Positions 27,993 to 37,821 of a stretch of 58,766 bases of DNA are shown here, piece after piece. This DNA is from Candidatus Methylobacter favarea (GTDB lineage: Bacteria > Pseudomonadota > Gammaproteobacteria > Methylococcales > Methylomonadaceae): NCBI RefSeq assembly GCF_902806695.1, contig NZ_CADCXN010000046.1, positions 1 to 58,766 on the forward strand, in the 5' to 3' direction. Each line of letters begins with the position of its first letter. Positions within the stretch are counted from its first letter, which is position 1. Under the pieces are notes generated by a model. That model was not told the DNA's origin, did no database searches, and saw only the letters and a program-made list of their open reading frames with translations. The translations under genes were made by a program, and so were the position numbers.

Positions 27993-29285
27993 ATGACAAA
28001 GAGAATGCGCATGCCTATTATTCATCGTCTGCCTGCCCTTATCCTAATTATTCCGACTTTATTCCCTGCCGCCGCGATTAAAGAAAAATACCCGGCTCTT
28101 GTCAATTATTGTCTCGTCCGCCGCAAAGTCCGGCAGGGTCTGGTAGCTGCGCTAACGGTGGCGGTTATCTATGGGTGCGGAAACAAGCCTGACTCAGCAA
28201 AGCCAGAGCTTCAGAATCAGGCTATCGCTGTTACTGTCGCACAGCCTCTCTCGCAGGAAGTCACCGATTGGGATGAATACACAGGCCGCATTGAAGCTGT
28301 AAACTCGGTTGACGTTCGCGCCCGCGTGGGCGGTTATCTGGAGAAAGTGAACTTCAAGGCCGGCGACCGGGTAAAAAAAGGCGATCTTTTATTCATTATA
28401 GATCCCAAGCCTTTTCAGGCTCAACTAAGCCGCGCCGAAGCAGAACTGAAACAGGCCAAAGCTAAGCAGGAACTGGCCAAAAATGACCTGGATCGAGCCG
28501 AACATCTCTATCGCGCCAAAGCGATTTCAGGAGAGGAATACGATGCGCGCAGCAAGGGAGTAAGAGAATCAGCGGGCGCAGTCGAGTCTGCGAAAGCTAA
28601 TGTATATGCCGCCCGCATAAATCTCGATTTCACTTATATACGTTCGCCAATCGATGGAATGATAGGCCGGGAACTCATTACCGCAGGCAATCTGGTAAAT
28701 GGCGGCGGGGCTGATCCCAGTCTGTTGACTTTCATAGTTTCTACCGACCCCGTGTATGTCTATGTTGAAGCGGATGAGCGCTCGGTATTGAAATACCGGC
28801 GCCTGGCTCAAGAGCATGGCCACGACATTGCCGATAAAGCGCCGCCGGTGCAATTGGCGCTGGCTGATGAATCCGGCTTTCCCCATGCAGGCAGTCTCGA
28901 TTATATAGCCCCGCGTGAAGATGTGGCTACCGGCACTCTGACCTTGCGCGGCGTATTCGCCAATCCTGACGGCTTATTAAGCCCCGGCTTCTTTGCCCGC
29001 ATGCGGGTCCAGGGCCGTCCTGCCTATCCCGCCCTCCTGCTCCCGGATCATGCTATCGGCAGCGATCAGGCACGGCGCTTCGTATGGGTGGTCAGCCAGG
29101 AAAACAAGGTGGACTATCGGAATGTAGTCCTGGGTTCATTAATTGGCGATATGCGCGTGATCACCGAGGGAGTTGAGCCTGGGGAATGGGTTGTTATCGA
29201 AGGTTTACAAAAGCTTAGGCCCGCGATGAAAGTCAATCCAAAACGCATTTCGCTCGCCGAAACTCACGCAAAGAAAGGCGCATAA
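27993..29285 (+). CDS. RND efflux periplasmic adaptor lipoprotein
   Basis: The product is a membrane fusion protein linking the inner-membrane pump to the outer-membrane channel. The lipoyl-like half-motif DVRARVGGYLEKVNFKAGD and its partner RSPIDGMIGRELI flank a coiled-coil hairpin rich in Ala, Lys and Glu. The lipobox IYGC places the modified Cys at about residue 62, unusually far in. The first 30 residues also look like a signal sequence. No ATG, GTG or TTG lies between residues 7 and 50, so the extension cannot be trimmed by choosing a later start. It is closest in type to AcrA/MexE and precedes the pump by 3 bp. Confidence 0.93.
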   Translation: MTKRMRMPIIHRLPALILIIPTLFPAAAIKEKYPALVNYCLVRRKVRQGLVAALTVAVIYGCGNKPDSAKPELQNQAIAVTVAQPLSQEVTDWDEYTGRIEAVNSVDVRARVGGYLEKVNFKAGDRVKKGDLLFIIDPKPFQAQLSRAEAELKQAKAKQELAKNDLDRAEHLYRAKAISGEEYDARSKGVRESAGAVESAKANVYAARINLDFTYIRSPIDGMIGRELITAGNLVNGGGADPSLLTFIVSTDPVYVYVEADERSVLKYRRLAQEHGHDIADKAPPVQLALADESGFPHAGSLDYIAPREDVATGTLTLRGVFANPDGLLSPGFFARMRVQGRPAYPALLLPDHAIGSDQARRFVWVVSQENKVDYRNVVLGSLIGDMRVITEGVEPGEWVVIEGLQKLRPAMKVNPKRISLAETHAKKGA

Positions 29286-29288
29286 ACC

Positions 29289-32200
29289 ATGAGCGGATTC
29301 ACCCACTTTTTTATTGACCGGCCAATCTTCGCAACTGTCCTTTCTTTGCTGATTATTTTAGTCGGCGGTCTGGCGTTCCTGGCTCTGCCTGTAGCCCAAT
29401 ATCCGGAAATTGCACCGCCTACTGTCGTGGTAACTACGGTCTATCCCGGCGCCAACGCCAAAGTCGTAGCGGAAACCGTAGCCACGCCCATCGAACAGGA
29501 AGTCAATGGCGTCGAAGATATGTTGTATATGTCTTCGCAATCCACCAATAGCGGCAATATGGCCCTCACTATTACTTTCAAGCCCGGTACGGATCTGGAC
29601 AAGGCTCAGGTGCTGGTGCAGAACCGCGTAGCGCTGGCCGAACCCAGATTGCCCCAGGAAGTAAACCGGCAAGGCATCACCGTCAAAAAGCGCAGTCCCG
29701 ATTTGAGCCTGGTGGTTAATCTGATTTCTCCGAATAATCGCTATGACAGCGTTTATCTAAGCAACTATGCGCTGTTGCAGATTAAGGATATTCTGGCGCG
29801 GCTTCCCGGAGTTGGCGACATTCTGGTTTTCGGGGCGCGCGACTACAGCATGCGCCTGTGGCTGGATCCTGAAAAAATTGCCGCCAATAATATGACGGCC
29901 GGCGAAGTAGTGGCGGCCGTGCGGGAGCAAAATATTCAGGTGACGGCGGGGGTGGTGGGCCAGCACCCCATGCCGGAAGGCACGGACTTTCAATATACGG
30001 TCAGTACGCTGGGACGATTAATGAAGGCCGATCAATTTGCCGACATCGTTATAAAGACCGGGGCAGACGGCCGGATAACCAAGCTCAAGGACGTGGCCCG
30101 CATTGAATTGGGCGCCAAGGACTATAACTCCGGCCTGTATTTGAATAACCAGCCCAGCGTGGGTCTGGCCATTTTTCAACTGCCCGGCTCCAATGCCCTG
30201 GATACCAAGAAAGCGGTAGTAGACGCCATGTCCAAGCTCAAAGCAGGTTTTCCCGAAGGGCTGGATTATCTGCTTGCCTATGATACCGTTGTCTTTGTGC
30301 AGCAATCCATCGATGCGGTAATCGGAACTTTATTTGAAGCCATATTGCTGGTTGTACTTGTGGTTATCATATTCCTGCAGAACTGGCGCGCCGCTGTGGT
30401 TCCGCTGGTCGCCGTCCCGGTCTCGCTGATCGGCACGTTTGCCGTGATGGCGGCTTTGGGCTTGTCATTAAACACCTTGTCATTATTCGGCCTGGTGCTG
30501 GCCATCGGTATTGTCGTGGATGACGCCATTGTCGTAGTGGAAAATGTGGAACGTCACATTGGTCTGGGATTAAGGGCGCGGGAGGCCACCCGAAAAGCCA
30601 TGGATGAAGTGGTCGGCCCTATTATCGCCACCTCGCTGGTACTGCTGGCGGTGTTCGTGCCTACCGTCTTCATTACCGGTGTTTCGGGCGCCTTTTACAA
30701 GCAGTTTGCCTTGACCATTACGGTTTCCACGCTGATATCGACTTTCAACTCGCTTACTCTGAGCCCGGCCCTGTGCGCTCTGCTGCTGGATCGCGCGCAT
30801 GGCGATAAGGATTGGTTCACCCGCTTGTTCGACCGGCTGTTCGGCTGGTTCTTCAGCCGGTTTAACCGGTTTTTCAAATGGTTTGGCGACAGCTATTCCC
30901 GGCTTGTGGCGCGCATTATCCGCATGACTGCAGTAGTGCTGGTGCTTTATGCCGTGCTCAACGGACTCAACTTTCTGGCCTTTGAAAAAGTACCGACGGG
31001 CTTTATTCCGCAGCAGGATCAGGGCTATCTGATCCTGTATGCGCAATTGCCCGATGCGGCCTCGTTGAGCCGCACCGAAGCAGTGGTGCATGAAGCCTCG
31101 CGCATTATTCTCGAAACCCAAGGGCTCAAGACCGTGAATGGTTACGCGGGTTTTTCAGTATTGACAGGAGCCAATCAGTCCAATGTAGCGACATTGTTTG
31201 CGCGGCTGGATAACTTCGAAAATCGGGCTGGTCAGGCAGGGCTAACCGCCAATGCCATTATTAAACAACTTACGCAGAATCTGGCCCAGATCAAAGATGC
31301 TCAGATCGCTGTTTTTGCGCCGCCTCCCATCCGCGGCATGAGCACAGTGGGCGGATTCAAACTGCAAATCGAGGATCGTTCCAACCGCGGCATTGATGAA
31401 TTGCAGCGCATTACCGGCGAGCTTATCGGCAAGGGCAATCAGCAATCCGGACTGGTGGGGCTGTTCACTACCTTCCGCACCGGCGTGCCGCAACTCTACC
31501 TGGACCTGGATCGCACCCGGGCCAAGGCTATGGATGTGCCTTTAAATGAAATATTCGATACTCTGCAGATTTATCTGGGCTCACTCTATGTCAACGATTT
31601 TAATCTTTTTGGCAGGACTTATCAGGTAGTGGCGCAGGCCGACTCGAAGTTTCGCAAGCAGCCAACCGACATTGCCGAACTGAAGACGCGGAACCGGCAG
31701 GGAGGCATGGTGCCTCTGGGCTCGCTTTTAGCTGTCCAGGATACTACCGGGCCGGATAAGATCACGCGCTACAACATGTATCCGGCGGCAGAAATTAATG
31801 GCAGCACGCTGCCTGGCGTCAGCTCCGGTCAGGCCATTGACATCATGGATAAGCTGATTGGCGCAGAGCTTCCGCCCGGCTTCGGCTTCGAGTGGACCGA
31901 GCTCAGCCTGCAGCAGATATTGGCGGGAAATGTCGCCCTGCTGGTTTTCCCTTTGAGTGTGGTCTTTGTGTTTTTGGCGCTGGCGGCACAGTATGAAAGC
32001 TGGTCATTGCCATTGGCAGTGATCCTGATCGTACCCATGTGCATCCTGTCCTCCCTGACCGGCGTATGGCTGCGCGATATGGACAACAATATTTTCACGC
32101 AAATCGGCTTTATTGTGCTGGTCGGGCTGGCAAGTAAAAACGCCATCCTCATTGTGGAATTCGCGAAACGGCGTCAGGAAGGCGGACTCAACCGATTTGA

Positions 32201-32486
32201 TGCCGCCGTTGAAGCCGTACGCATCCGGCTGCGCCCCATCCTGATGACGTCCTTTTCGTTTATTATGGGCGTTCTGCCTTTGGTGGTGGCTCAGGGCGCA
32301 GGCTCGGAATCGCGCCAGATTCTGGGCACGGCGGTATTTAGCGGCATGCTCGGCGTAACCGTGTTCGGACTGCTGCTGACGCCGGTCTTTTATGTGCTGG
32401 TGCAGGGCTGGTCGGAACGCTGGCAGGCTGCCCGCCGAAAGCCGGGCGCATTAAAGCCTGAGCCTCCTGCCGGCGCCGATTTATGA
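29289..32486 (+). CDS. RND efflux pump inner-membrane permease (HAE1 family)
   Basis: The 1065-residue AcrB/MexF-type pump is a proton-driven exporter of hydrophobic and amphiphilic compounds. It starts FFIDRPIFATVLSLLIILVGG (first helix), contains the paired proton-relay Asp in GIVVDDAIVVVENVE (helix 4), a Lys-bearing partner helix GLASKNAILIVEFAK, and two large periplasmic loops. Length and motif order are normal. It is flanked by its adaptor and outer-membrane factor, with the latter overlapping by 4 bp. Confidence 0.96.
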   Translation: MSGFTHFFIDRPIFATVLSLLIILVGGLAFLALPVAQYPEIAPPTVVVTTVYPGANAKVVAETVATPIEQEVNGVEDMLYMSSQSTNSGNMALTITFKPGTDLDKAQVLVQNRVALAEPRLPQEVNRQGITVKKRSPDLSLVVNLISPNNRYDSVYLSNYALLQIKDILARLPGVGDILVFGARDYSMRLWLDPEKIAANNMTAGEVVAAVREQNIQVTAGVVGQHPMPEGTDFQYTVSTLGRLMKADQFADIVIKTGADGRITKLKDVARIELGAKDYNSGLYLNNQPSVGLAIFQLPGSNALDTKKAVVDAMSKLKAGFPEGLDYLLAYDTVVFVQQSIDAVIGTLFEAILLVVLVVIIFLQNWRAAVVPLVAVPVSLIGTFAVMAALGLSLNTLSLFGLVLAIGIVVDDAIVVVENVERHIGLGLRAREATRKAMDEVVGPIIATSLVLLAVFVPTVFITGVSGAFYKQFALTITVSTLISTFNSLTLSPALCALLLDRAHGDKDWFTRLFDRLFGWFFSRFNRFFKWFGDSYSRLVARIIRMTAVVLVLYAVLNGLNFLAFEKVPTGFIPQQDQGYLILYAQLPDAASLSRTEAVVHEASRIILETQGLKTVNGYAGFSVLTGANQSNVATLFARLDNFENRAGQAGLTANAIIKQLTQNLAQIKDAQIAVFAPPPIRGMSTVGGFKLQIEDRSNRGIDELQRITGELIGKGNQQSGLVGLFTTFRTGVPQLYLDLDRTRAKAMDVPLNEIFDTLQIYLGSLYVNDFNLFGRTYQVVAQADSKFRKQPTDIAELKTRNRQGGMVPLGSLLAVQDTTGPDKITRYNMYPAAEINGSTLPGVSSGQAIDIMDKLIGAELPPGFGFEWTELSLQQILAGNVALLVFPLSVVFVFLALAAQYESWSLPLAVILIVPMCILSSLTGVWLRDMDNNIFTQIGFIVLVGLASKNAILIVEFAKRRQEGGLNRFDAAVEAVRIRLRPILMTSFSFIMGVLPLVVAQGAGSESRQILGTAVFSGMLGVTVFGLLLTPVFYVLVQGWSERWQAARRKPGALKPEPPAGADL

Positions 32487-33976
32487 ACCGGGGATTCGCC
32501 ATGCATGCGGCAGAATTTTTACCTATCCTACTGACGTTAAAAAAGATTTTATTTGTTGCGCCCGGCTCTGGTAAATTTCCCGCGCGGGTGCTTCCGGCGG
32601 TCATTTTATTAAGCGCCTGCGCGGTAGGCCCCGACTATAAGAGGCCGGTCATGCCTGCTGATCCCGCTTTTGCCAATGCCGCGCATGCTGAATTTTCCGA
32701 TCACAGCATTGAAGTAGACTGGTGGAAGCTGTTCAATGACTGGGAACTGATGGATCTGGTCGATCAGACAGTGCAGCACAACCGCGACCTTAAGGCGGCT
32801 GACGCCAACCTTCGGGAGGCGCGGGCTCTCTATATGGAAGCCGGCCTGAACCTGTTGCCTGCCGTAACATCACACGCCACTTATACGGATCAGCGGCGAA
32901 GCGCCGCCGCATTTAACAATCGCGCCGTTTTCCCGCGCGGACTTAAACTCTATAACATCGGCTTCGATGCCTTTTGGGAACTTGACTTCTTCGGCCGCGT
33001 GCGACGCGACGTAGAGGCCAGCGGCGATGAAGTGGAAGCCCAGGAAGCAAGGCTCAGGGATCTGAAAGTCAGTTTAATTGCGGAAGTAGCCCGTAATTAT
33101 TTTGAACTGCGCGGTTTGCAGAATCAGCTGGGGGTGGCGAAAAAGAATGCTGAAAACCAGACTCAAACTCTCGAACTGACCCGCGTCCGGCTCGAAGTCG
33201 GACGCGGCACGGAACTTGACACTTCGCGGGCCATCGCTCAACTGGATTCCACCCTCGCCAGCATTCCGCCGCTGGAATATTCAATTCATCAGGCGATCCA
33301 TCGACTGTCGGTGCTGACCGGGCAATTTCCGGCAGCGCTTACGCAAAGACTGTTGCAATCTGCGCCATTGCCGACGCTTCCCGCCACGATTCATATCGGC
33401 CAGCCTGCTGACCTGCTGCGCCGGCGCCCCGACATCCGTATTGCCGAGCGGACGCTGGCTGCATCGACTGCCCGCATCGGTGTAGCTACCGCCGACTTGT
33501 TTCCCCGCGTAACCTTCGTCGGCACTATCGCGCTTGAGGCCAGCACGTTCTCCGGCCTGGGCGCGGCCGGTTCAGATTCCCGTTCGGTAGGGCCCAGAAT
33601 CAGCTGGGCCGCTTTTGATCTGGGCCGCGTTTATGCCCAGATAAAGGCGGCCGATGCCAATGCTGAAGCCAATCTTGCCCAATACGAGCAAACCGTGCTA
33701 AATGCCCTGGAGGAAACGGAAAATGCGCTGGTGAATTACAATCGGGAACGCGCCCGCCGGGAATTGCTCGCCTCGGCCGCCCAAGCCAGCAAAAAAGCCC
33801 AGGAACTGGCTCGTCTGCGCTTTAAGGAGGGCGTGTCCGATTTTCTGACCGTGCTGGATACCGAACTGCGCCTGCTGCAGGATCAGGATCGCCTGGCCCA
33901 GAGCGAGACCGCCACCGCCACTGCGCTCGCAACGCTCTATAAAGCGTTAGGCGGCGGCTGGGAATCGAAGTTATAA
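32483..33976 (+). CDS. RND efflux outer-membrane factor, NodT/OprM type lipoprotein
   Basis: This TolC-like trimeric channel completes the efflux operon. The lipobox LLSACAVGPDYKRP places Cys at about residue 46, then the duplicated helical OEP domains follow with DWWKLFND and the RRRPDIRIAERTLAASTARIG block typical of NodT lipoproteins. The ATG overlaps the pump stop (ATGA), so the start is well placed, yet it leaves about 35 residues before the lipoprotein signal, as also seen in the adaptor. Length is 497 residues, slightly longer than usual because of that extension. Confidence 0.94.
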   Translation: MNRGFAMHAAEFLPILLTLKKILFVAPGSGKFPARVLPAVILLSACAVGPDYKRPVMPADPAFANAAHAEFSDHSIEVDWWKLFNDWELMDLVDQTVQHNRDLKAADANLREARALYMEAGLNLLPAVTSHATYTDQRRSAAAFNNRAVFPRGLKLYNIGFDAFWELDFFGRVRRDVEASGDEVEAQEARLRDLKVSLIAEVARNYFELRGLQNQLGVAKKNAENQTQTLELTRVRLEVGRGTELDTSRAIAQLDSTLASIPPLEYSIHQAIHRLSVLTGQFPAALTQRLLQSAPLPTLPATIHIGQPADLLRRRPDIRIAERTLAASTARIGVATADLFPRVTFVGTIALEASTFSGLGAAGSDSRSVGPRISWAAFDLGRVYAQIKAADANAEANLAQYEQTVLNALEETENALVNYNRERARRELLASAAQASKKAQELARLRFKEGVSDFLTVLDTELRLLQDQDRLAQSETATATALATLYKALGGGWESKL

Positions 33977-33980
33977 ACAG

Positions 33981-34115
33981 AGCAATAAGAAAACATTCCC
34001 TTGTCGATAAAGCCAATGATGGGATGAGGTCTGCGCCCAGCCCCATCGGCACCAGGGAAAGCCATAAAGCTACGCTTTTTGCAGGCACCCTGGAATCTTC
34101 AGACCGAAGTCTGAA
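33981..34115 (+). repeat. Dispersed repeat, copy 2
   Basis: The second copy of the element at 2951 begins 5 bp after the stop of the efflux operon and ends before miaA. AGCAATAAGAAAAC at 33981, ATAAAGCCAAT at 34007 and GGAAAGCCATAAAGCT at 34056 are at the same spacing (within 1 bp) as in copy 1. Intervening bases have diverged. Confidence 0.7.
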
Positions 34116-34177
34116 AGCGGCCGGGCGATTTGATTAAAAATTTGGGATAGTCACGCGCCGCTGTCAATACCGAACAA

Positions 34178-35119
34178 TCAAACTGCGCTAGCGACCTCAA
34201 GCATCGCCACTACCTTTTGCAACAGATCAGGCTGGCCCGTTTGAAAATTTGCCGCATCCCTTTCCCTTCGCAACCAGGTAAATTGACGCTTGGCCAGCTG
34301 CCTGGTAGCGATAATGCCTTTTTCGGTCATGGTTTTAAAATCATAGTTGCCTTGCAGATATGACCATACCTGCCGATAGCCGACTGCCCGGATTGATGGC
34401 AGATTTTCGCTCAGATCGCCGCGTTTAAAAAGCGCCTCTACCTCATCGACCAAGCCCTGCTCCAGCATTTGCCGGAAGCGCTTGCCGATAAGGTCATGCA
34501 GCATCGAGCGGTCTGGGGGAGCAATGATAAGTTTTAGTATTTTATAAGGCAGCTGCTGCGTCCGGGCATTTTGAAAAAATGATGTCAACGGTTTACCGCT
34601 GATTTCATAGACTTCAAGAGCGCGTTGAACCCGTTGCGGATCATTGGGATGAATGCGCGCCGCCGCTTCAGGATCGATTGTAGCCAGCCGCTGATGCAAG
34701 GCTTCCTTGCCGAACTGGGCCAAATCCTGATCCAGCCGGTTTCTGATCTCAGGATCTGCTTCAGGCAGCACGGCAAGTCCGCTGTTCAAGGCATTAAAAT
34801 AAAGCATGGTGCCGCCCACCAGTATCGGGATTTTTTTACGCCTCGTTATGTCCTCCATCAAGGTCAGCGACTGGGTCTTGAACTGGCCGGCTGAAAATGA
34901 TTGCGCCGGATCCAGTATATCAATCAGATGGTGCGGGATACCGCCTCTTTGTTCAAGCGCGGGTTTGGCAGTGCCGATATCCATGCCTTTAAAGACCAGC
35001 GCCGAGTCGACGCTGATGATTTCGCCGTTAAGCGCTTGCGCAAGCTGAACGGAAAGGGCGGTTTTTCCGGAAGCCGTCGGACCCATCAGAAAAATGGCGG
35101 GCGGATAATTTTTTTGCAT
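34178..35119 (-). CDS. miaA: tRNA dimethylallyltransferase
   Basis: MiaA prenylates A37 of tRNAs reading UNN codons. The ATG at 35119 ([13 protein letters not shown], 313 residues) is preferred by homology; the frame is open 54 bp further. The P-loop [10 protein letters not shown], the [16 protein letters not shown] block, [10 protein letters not shown] and RQFTWLRRE are diagnostic. It follows mutL by 65 bp in the conserved mutL-miaA order. No hfq gene follows, as it would in many relatives; the RND operon and a repeat copy are there instead. Confidence 0.95.
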   Translation of the reverse strand: MQKNYPPAIFLMGPTASGKTALSVQLAQALNGEIISVDSALVFKGMDIGTAKPALEQRGGIPHHLIDILDPAQSFSAGQFKTQSLTLMEDITRRKKIPILVGGTMLYFNALNSGLAVLPEADPEIRNRLDQDLAQFGKEALHQRLATIDPEAAARIHPNDPQRVQRALEVYEISGKPLTSFFQNARTQQLPYKILKLIIAPPDRSMLHDLIGKRFRQMLEQGLVDEVEALFKRGDLSENLPSIRAVGYRQVWSYLQGNYDFKTMTEKGIIATRQLAKRQFTWLRRERDAANFQTGQPDLLQKVVAMLEVASAV

Positions 35120-35184
35120 GATTTTATATCTTTTGGCCGGACAGACTGAGCGCGGAGTATGAAGTGCAGGCAATTTTACCTTCG

Positions 35185-36969
35185 CTATTGGCCGCGCAGA
35201 AAGAATTTATCGAGGTCACGGGTGGATAATTCTATCCAGGTAGGCCTGCCGTGATTGCACTGCCCTGCTCTTTCGGTTTTCTCCATATCCCGGAGCAATG
35301 CATTCATCTCGTCTATGCTCAAGCGACGATGAGCGCGCACAGCGCCATGACAGGCGATGGTGGATAAAATATGATTGGACTGTTCCTGTAGTCGCGGGCT
35401 TAAGCCATGTTCGGAAATATCGGCCAGGACATCGCGAATCAATGTGTCCATATCGGTACTGCCCAATAGGGCCGGCGTTGAATGCAAAACCAGGGTTTCA
35501 GGTCCGGACCGATTGAGTTCAAAGCCTAACGAACTGAAAAACTCATGCTCTTGTTCCGCCAGATCCGCTTCAGTTGAACTGACTTTAATTTTAACCGGCA
35601 ATAATAAGGGTTGGCTTGGCACTGAGCCGGTTTGAAATTGCTGTTTCAAGCGCTCATAGATGACCCGTTCATGGGCTGCATGCGCGTCCACCAGGATAAT
35701 GCCTGTTGCGGTTTCAGATAAAATATAGATATTGTGCAGGTGCGCAATGGCATAACCCAACGGGGGCGTTTCCCGGGATTGCGGCTGCTTTTGTTCAGGC
35801 TGCGGATACAGCAACGCATAAGTCTTTACTGCCTCTTCTACATGTAAAGGCAATGACGCCTGGCGCTGAGCCGGGTTGTTATAAGGGTTGCTGTAAACGG
35901 ATTTGGAATCAGGGCCGGGGCGTACTGGCATCGATTCAGGTTCCGGTTGCCGGCTTATGCTGTGTTCAGGTCTTACATCAGCCAGGGACCGATGCAGGGC
36001 CGAAAACAGGAAATCATGCACCAGACGGCCTTCCCTGAACCTGACTTCCAGTTTTGCCGGGTGCGCATTGACATCAACGAGTACATGATCAAGCGTCAGA
36101 TACAGAACAAAGACCGGCTGCCGTCCGTGAAAGAGGACATCCTGATACGCTTGCCTTACGGCATGTGAGACCAGTTTGTCTCTTATCAGCCTATTATTAA
36201 CATAAAAAAACTGCATATCCTGCTGACTGCGCGAAAATGTAGGCAATCCCACCCAACCCGTTAATTTTAATCCCGACGCTTCAAAGTCGATTTTCACCGA
36301 ATTTTCAATAAACGCTGAACCGCAAATACCGGCGATCCGTTGCTCCTGTTCGATATCGGTTGCTGCCGGTCTCAGGTTCAGAATTTCCCGCTGGTTGTGC
36401 GAGAGTGTAAAACCGGTGGCAAACCGGCTTAGCGCCATTCTTTTTATTAAGGTTTCAATATGCGCAAACTCGGTTTTTTCGGCTTTCAGAAACTTGCGTC
36501 TGGCTGGCGTATTGTAAAATAAATCGCGCACGTCAACGGTCGTGCCCGCAGGATGCGGGGCGGGCTGAATATCGAAATCCGGCTCTGCGCCGTCGGCATT
36601 TATTTTCCAGGCGCAGTCAGAATCTTGGGTGCGGGAAATCAAAGTCAGTCTGGCCACGGAACTGATGCTGGGCAGCGCTTCACCGCGGAAACCCATGCTG
36701 GCAACCTGCTCCAAATCTTTTAAGGTGGCGATTTTGCTGGTAGCATGCCGGGACAGCGCCAGCGGCAAATCTTCCTTTATTATGCCGCAGCCGTCATCGC
36801 GGATTTTTATCAATCGCGCGCCGCCCTGCTCTATATCGATAGTGATTTGCCCGGCGCCCGCATCAAAACTGTTTTCAACCAGCTCCTTCACCACGGAGGA
36901 GGGCCTTTCGACTACCTCGCCTGCCGCGATCTGATTAATGAGTTGAGTAGGGAGCGAATGAATGCGCAT
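35185..36969 (-). CDS. mutL: DNA mismatch repair protein MutL, endonuclease type
   Basis: MutL couples mismatch recognition to strand incision. The N-terminal GHKL ATPase is complete: [27 protein letters not shown] and [10 protein letters not shown]. The C-terminal domain (after a variable linker about 330-400) carries metal-site motifs of nicking MutL proteins: [12 protein letters not shown] at about 428-439 (a Q-to-A variant of DQHAxxExxxxE), [10 protein letters not shown] with Cys540 and CNHGRP with Cys571. This suggests an intrinsically nicking, Pseudomonas-like MutL rather than the E. coli type that relies on MutH. It is separated from amiC by inserted DNA. Confidence 0.95.
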   Translation of the reverse strand: MRIHSLPTQLINQIAAGEVVERPSSVVKELVENSFDAGAGQITIDIEQGGARLIKIRDDGCGIIKEDLPLALSRHATSKIATLKDLEQVASMGFRGEALPSISSVARLTLISRTQDSDCAWKINADGAEPDFDIQPAPHPAGTTVDVRDLFYNTPARRKFLKAEKTEFAHIETLIKRMALSRFATGFTLSHNQREILNLRPAATDIEQEQRIAGICGSAFIENSVKIDFEASGLKLTGWVGLPTFSRSQQDMQFFYVNNRLIRDKLVSHAVRQAYQDVLFHGRQPVFVLYLTLDHVLVDVNAHPAKLEVRFREGRLVHDFLFSALHRSLADVRPEHSISRQPEPESMPVRPGPDSKSVYSNPYNNPAQRQASLPLHVEEAVKTYALLYPQPEQKQPQSRETPPLGYAIAHLHNIYILSETATGIILVDAHAAHERVIYERLKQQFQTGSVPSQPLLLPVKIKVSSTEADLAEQEHEFFSSLGFELNRSGPETLVLHSTPALLGSTDMDTLIRDVLADISEHGLSPRLQEQSNHILSTIACHGAVRAHRRLSIDEMNALLRDMEKTERAGQCNHGRPTWIELSTRDLDKFFLRGQ

Positions 36970-37199
36970 CAGACAATTTACAGTAAAAAGCCTATTTTAA
37001 CCGAGCAGGAAAATGTGAGGAACTTTTGATAAATGAAAGCCAATAATAATTCAAGCTGAAGGCTATCTTTTCATTTCTCGGCGCTAATGAAAATTTACAG
37101 ATCACAGAACGTTTTTCTCAACTATTTTAAAATTTTTCAATTCAGGACAGAAATAAACGGATTTAAAGTGCGATGATACGAAAACGTATCTTGACATCT
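36970..37199. other. AT-rich gap upstream of mutL
   Basis: No gene is visible. It should contain the mutL promoter, made necessary because mutL has been separated from the upstream amiC. I did not find a convincing hexamer pair to mark. Confidence 0.3.
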
Positions 37200-37658
37200 A
37201 TGTTAGAGCACGTTTTTGTCGAATGTCACAATTGTCAATGGCAACGAACAGGCATCCCTTGTCTTTAGCCAAGTTGATTGGGACCGAGATGAAGAAAGCC
37301 CGGTGCGTAGTTTTGACCGTCATGAGGGTCCTTTTCTCGTCCGGCCAGAGGGCTGACACTGTGGCATTGCAGGCAACAGTGCAGGTCGGAGCGGTTCAGC
37401 TCCGGTATCTATGATAGCAGCAGAGCCTACAGGTCTCCAAGGGCAACCAAGATCTCACCCCGGTTTTCGACGATGACGGCTTAGTCCTTCGGCGGCAGCA
37501 CGCTGCCCAGGCGGCGCTTGCTGCCGCACTTGAAGTCTTCGGCCGACTCCGCTGCCGCCACTGCTGGACGGTATTGGAGTTAGTGCCGTAGCGCTGAGCG
37601 AAATTAACGAGACTCACTTTAGAGTCTGGTATTTTTCCCGGACAGTCTGGGTGGTCAT
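37200..37658 (-). pseudogene. Decayed IS481-family transposase
   Basis: Reassembled across frames, the minus strand gives a typical IS481 N-terminus: MTTQTVREKYQTLK, SLVNFAQRYGTNSNTVQQWR (helix-turn-helix), then GSVLPPKD-AVIVENRGEILV, IPELNRSDLHCCLQ and the start of the catalytic core with KDKGCLFVAIDN. The last corresponds to the first DDE Asp region. Several stops and frameshifts are present, and the rest of the core is missing. Confidence 0.75.
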
Positions 37659-37821
37659 GGCTGTTCCGTGGAGTATTTGTCCTATCGCTTTTCTCTCTCA
37701 GGTAGGCATACCTTAAACTATTTATATAGGAGGGACTAAACAACTAAGCTATTGCAATAGTTTTTAGGAAACTAGGAGAAGCTAAAAAGGTCGAAATTTA
37801 ACTCCTTAATGGTAGGCTTTG

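Noticed and set aside
30570-31121. Minus-strand 183-codon frame inside the RND pump
   Set aside because: Antisense to a well-supported permease; Gln- and Arg-rich low-complexity composition with no family features.
37223-37414. Plus-strand 63-codon frame
   Set aside because: Antisense to recognisable IS481 transposase pieces on the minus strand.
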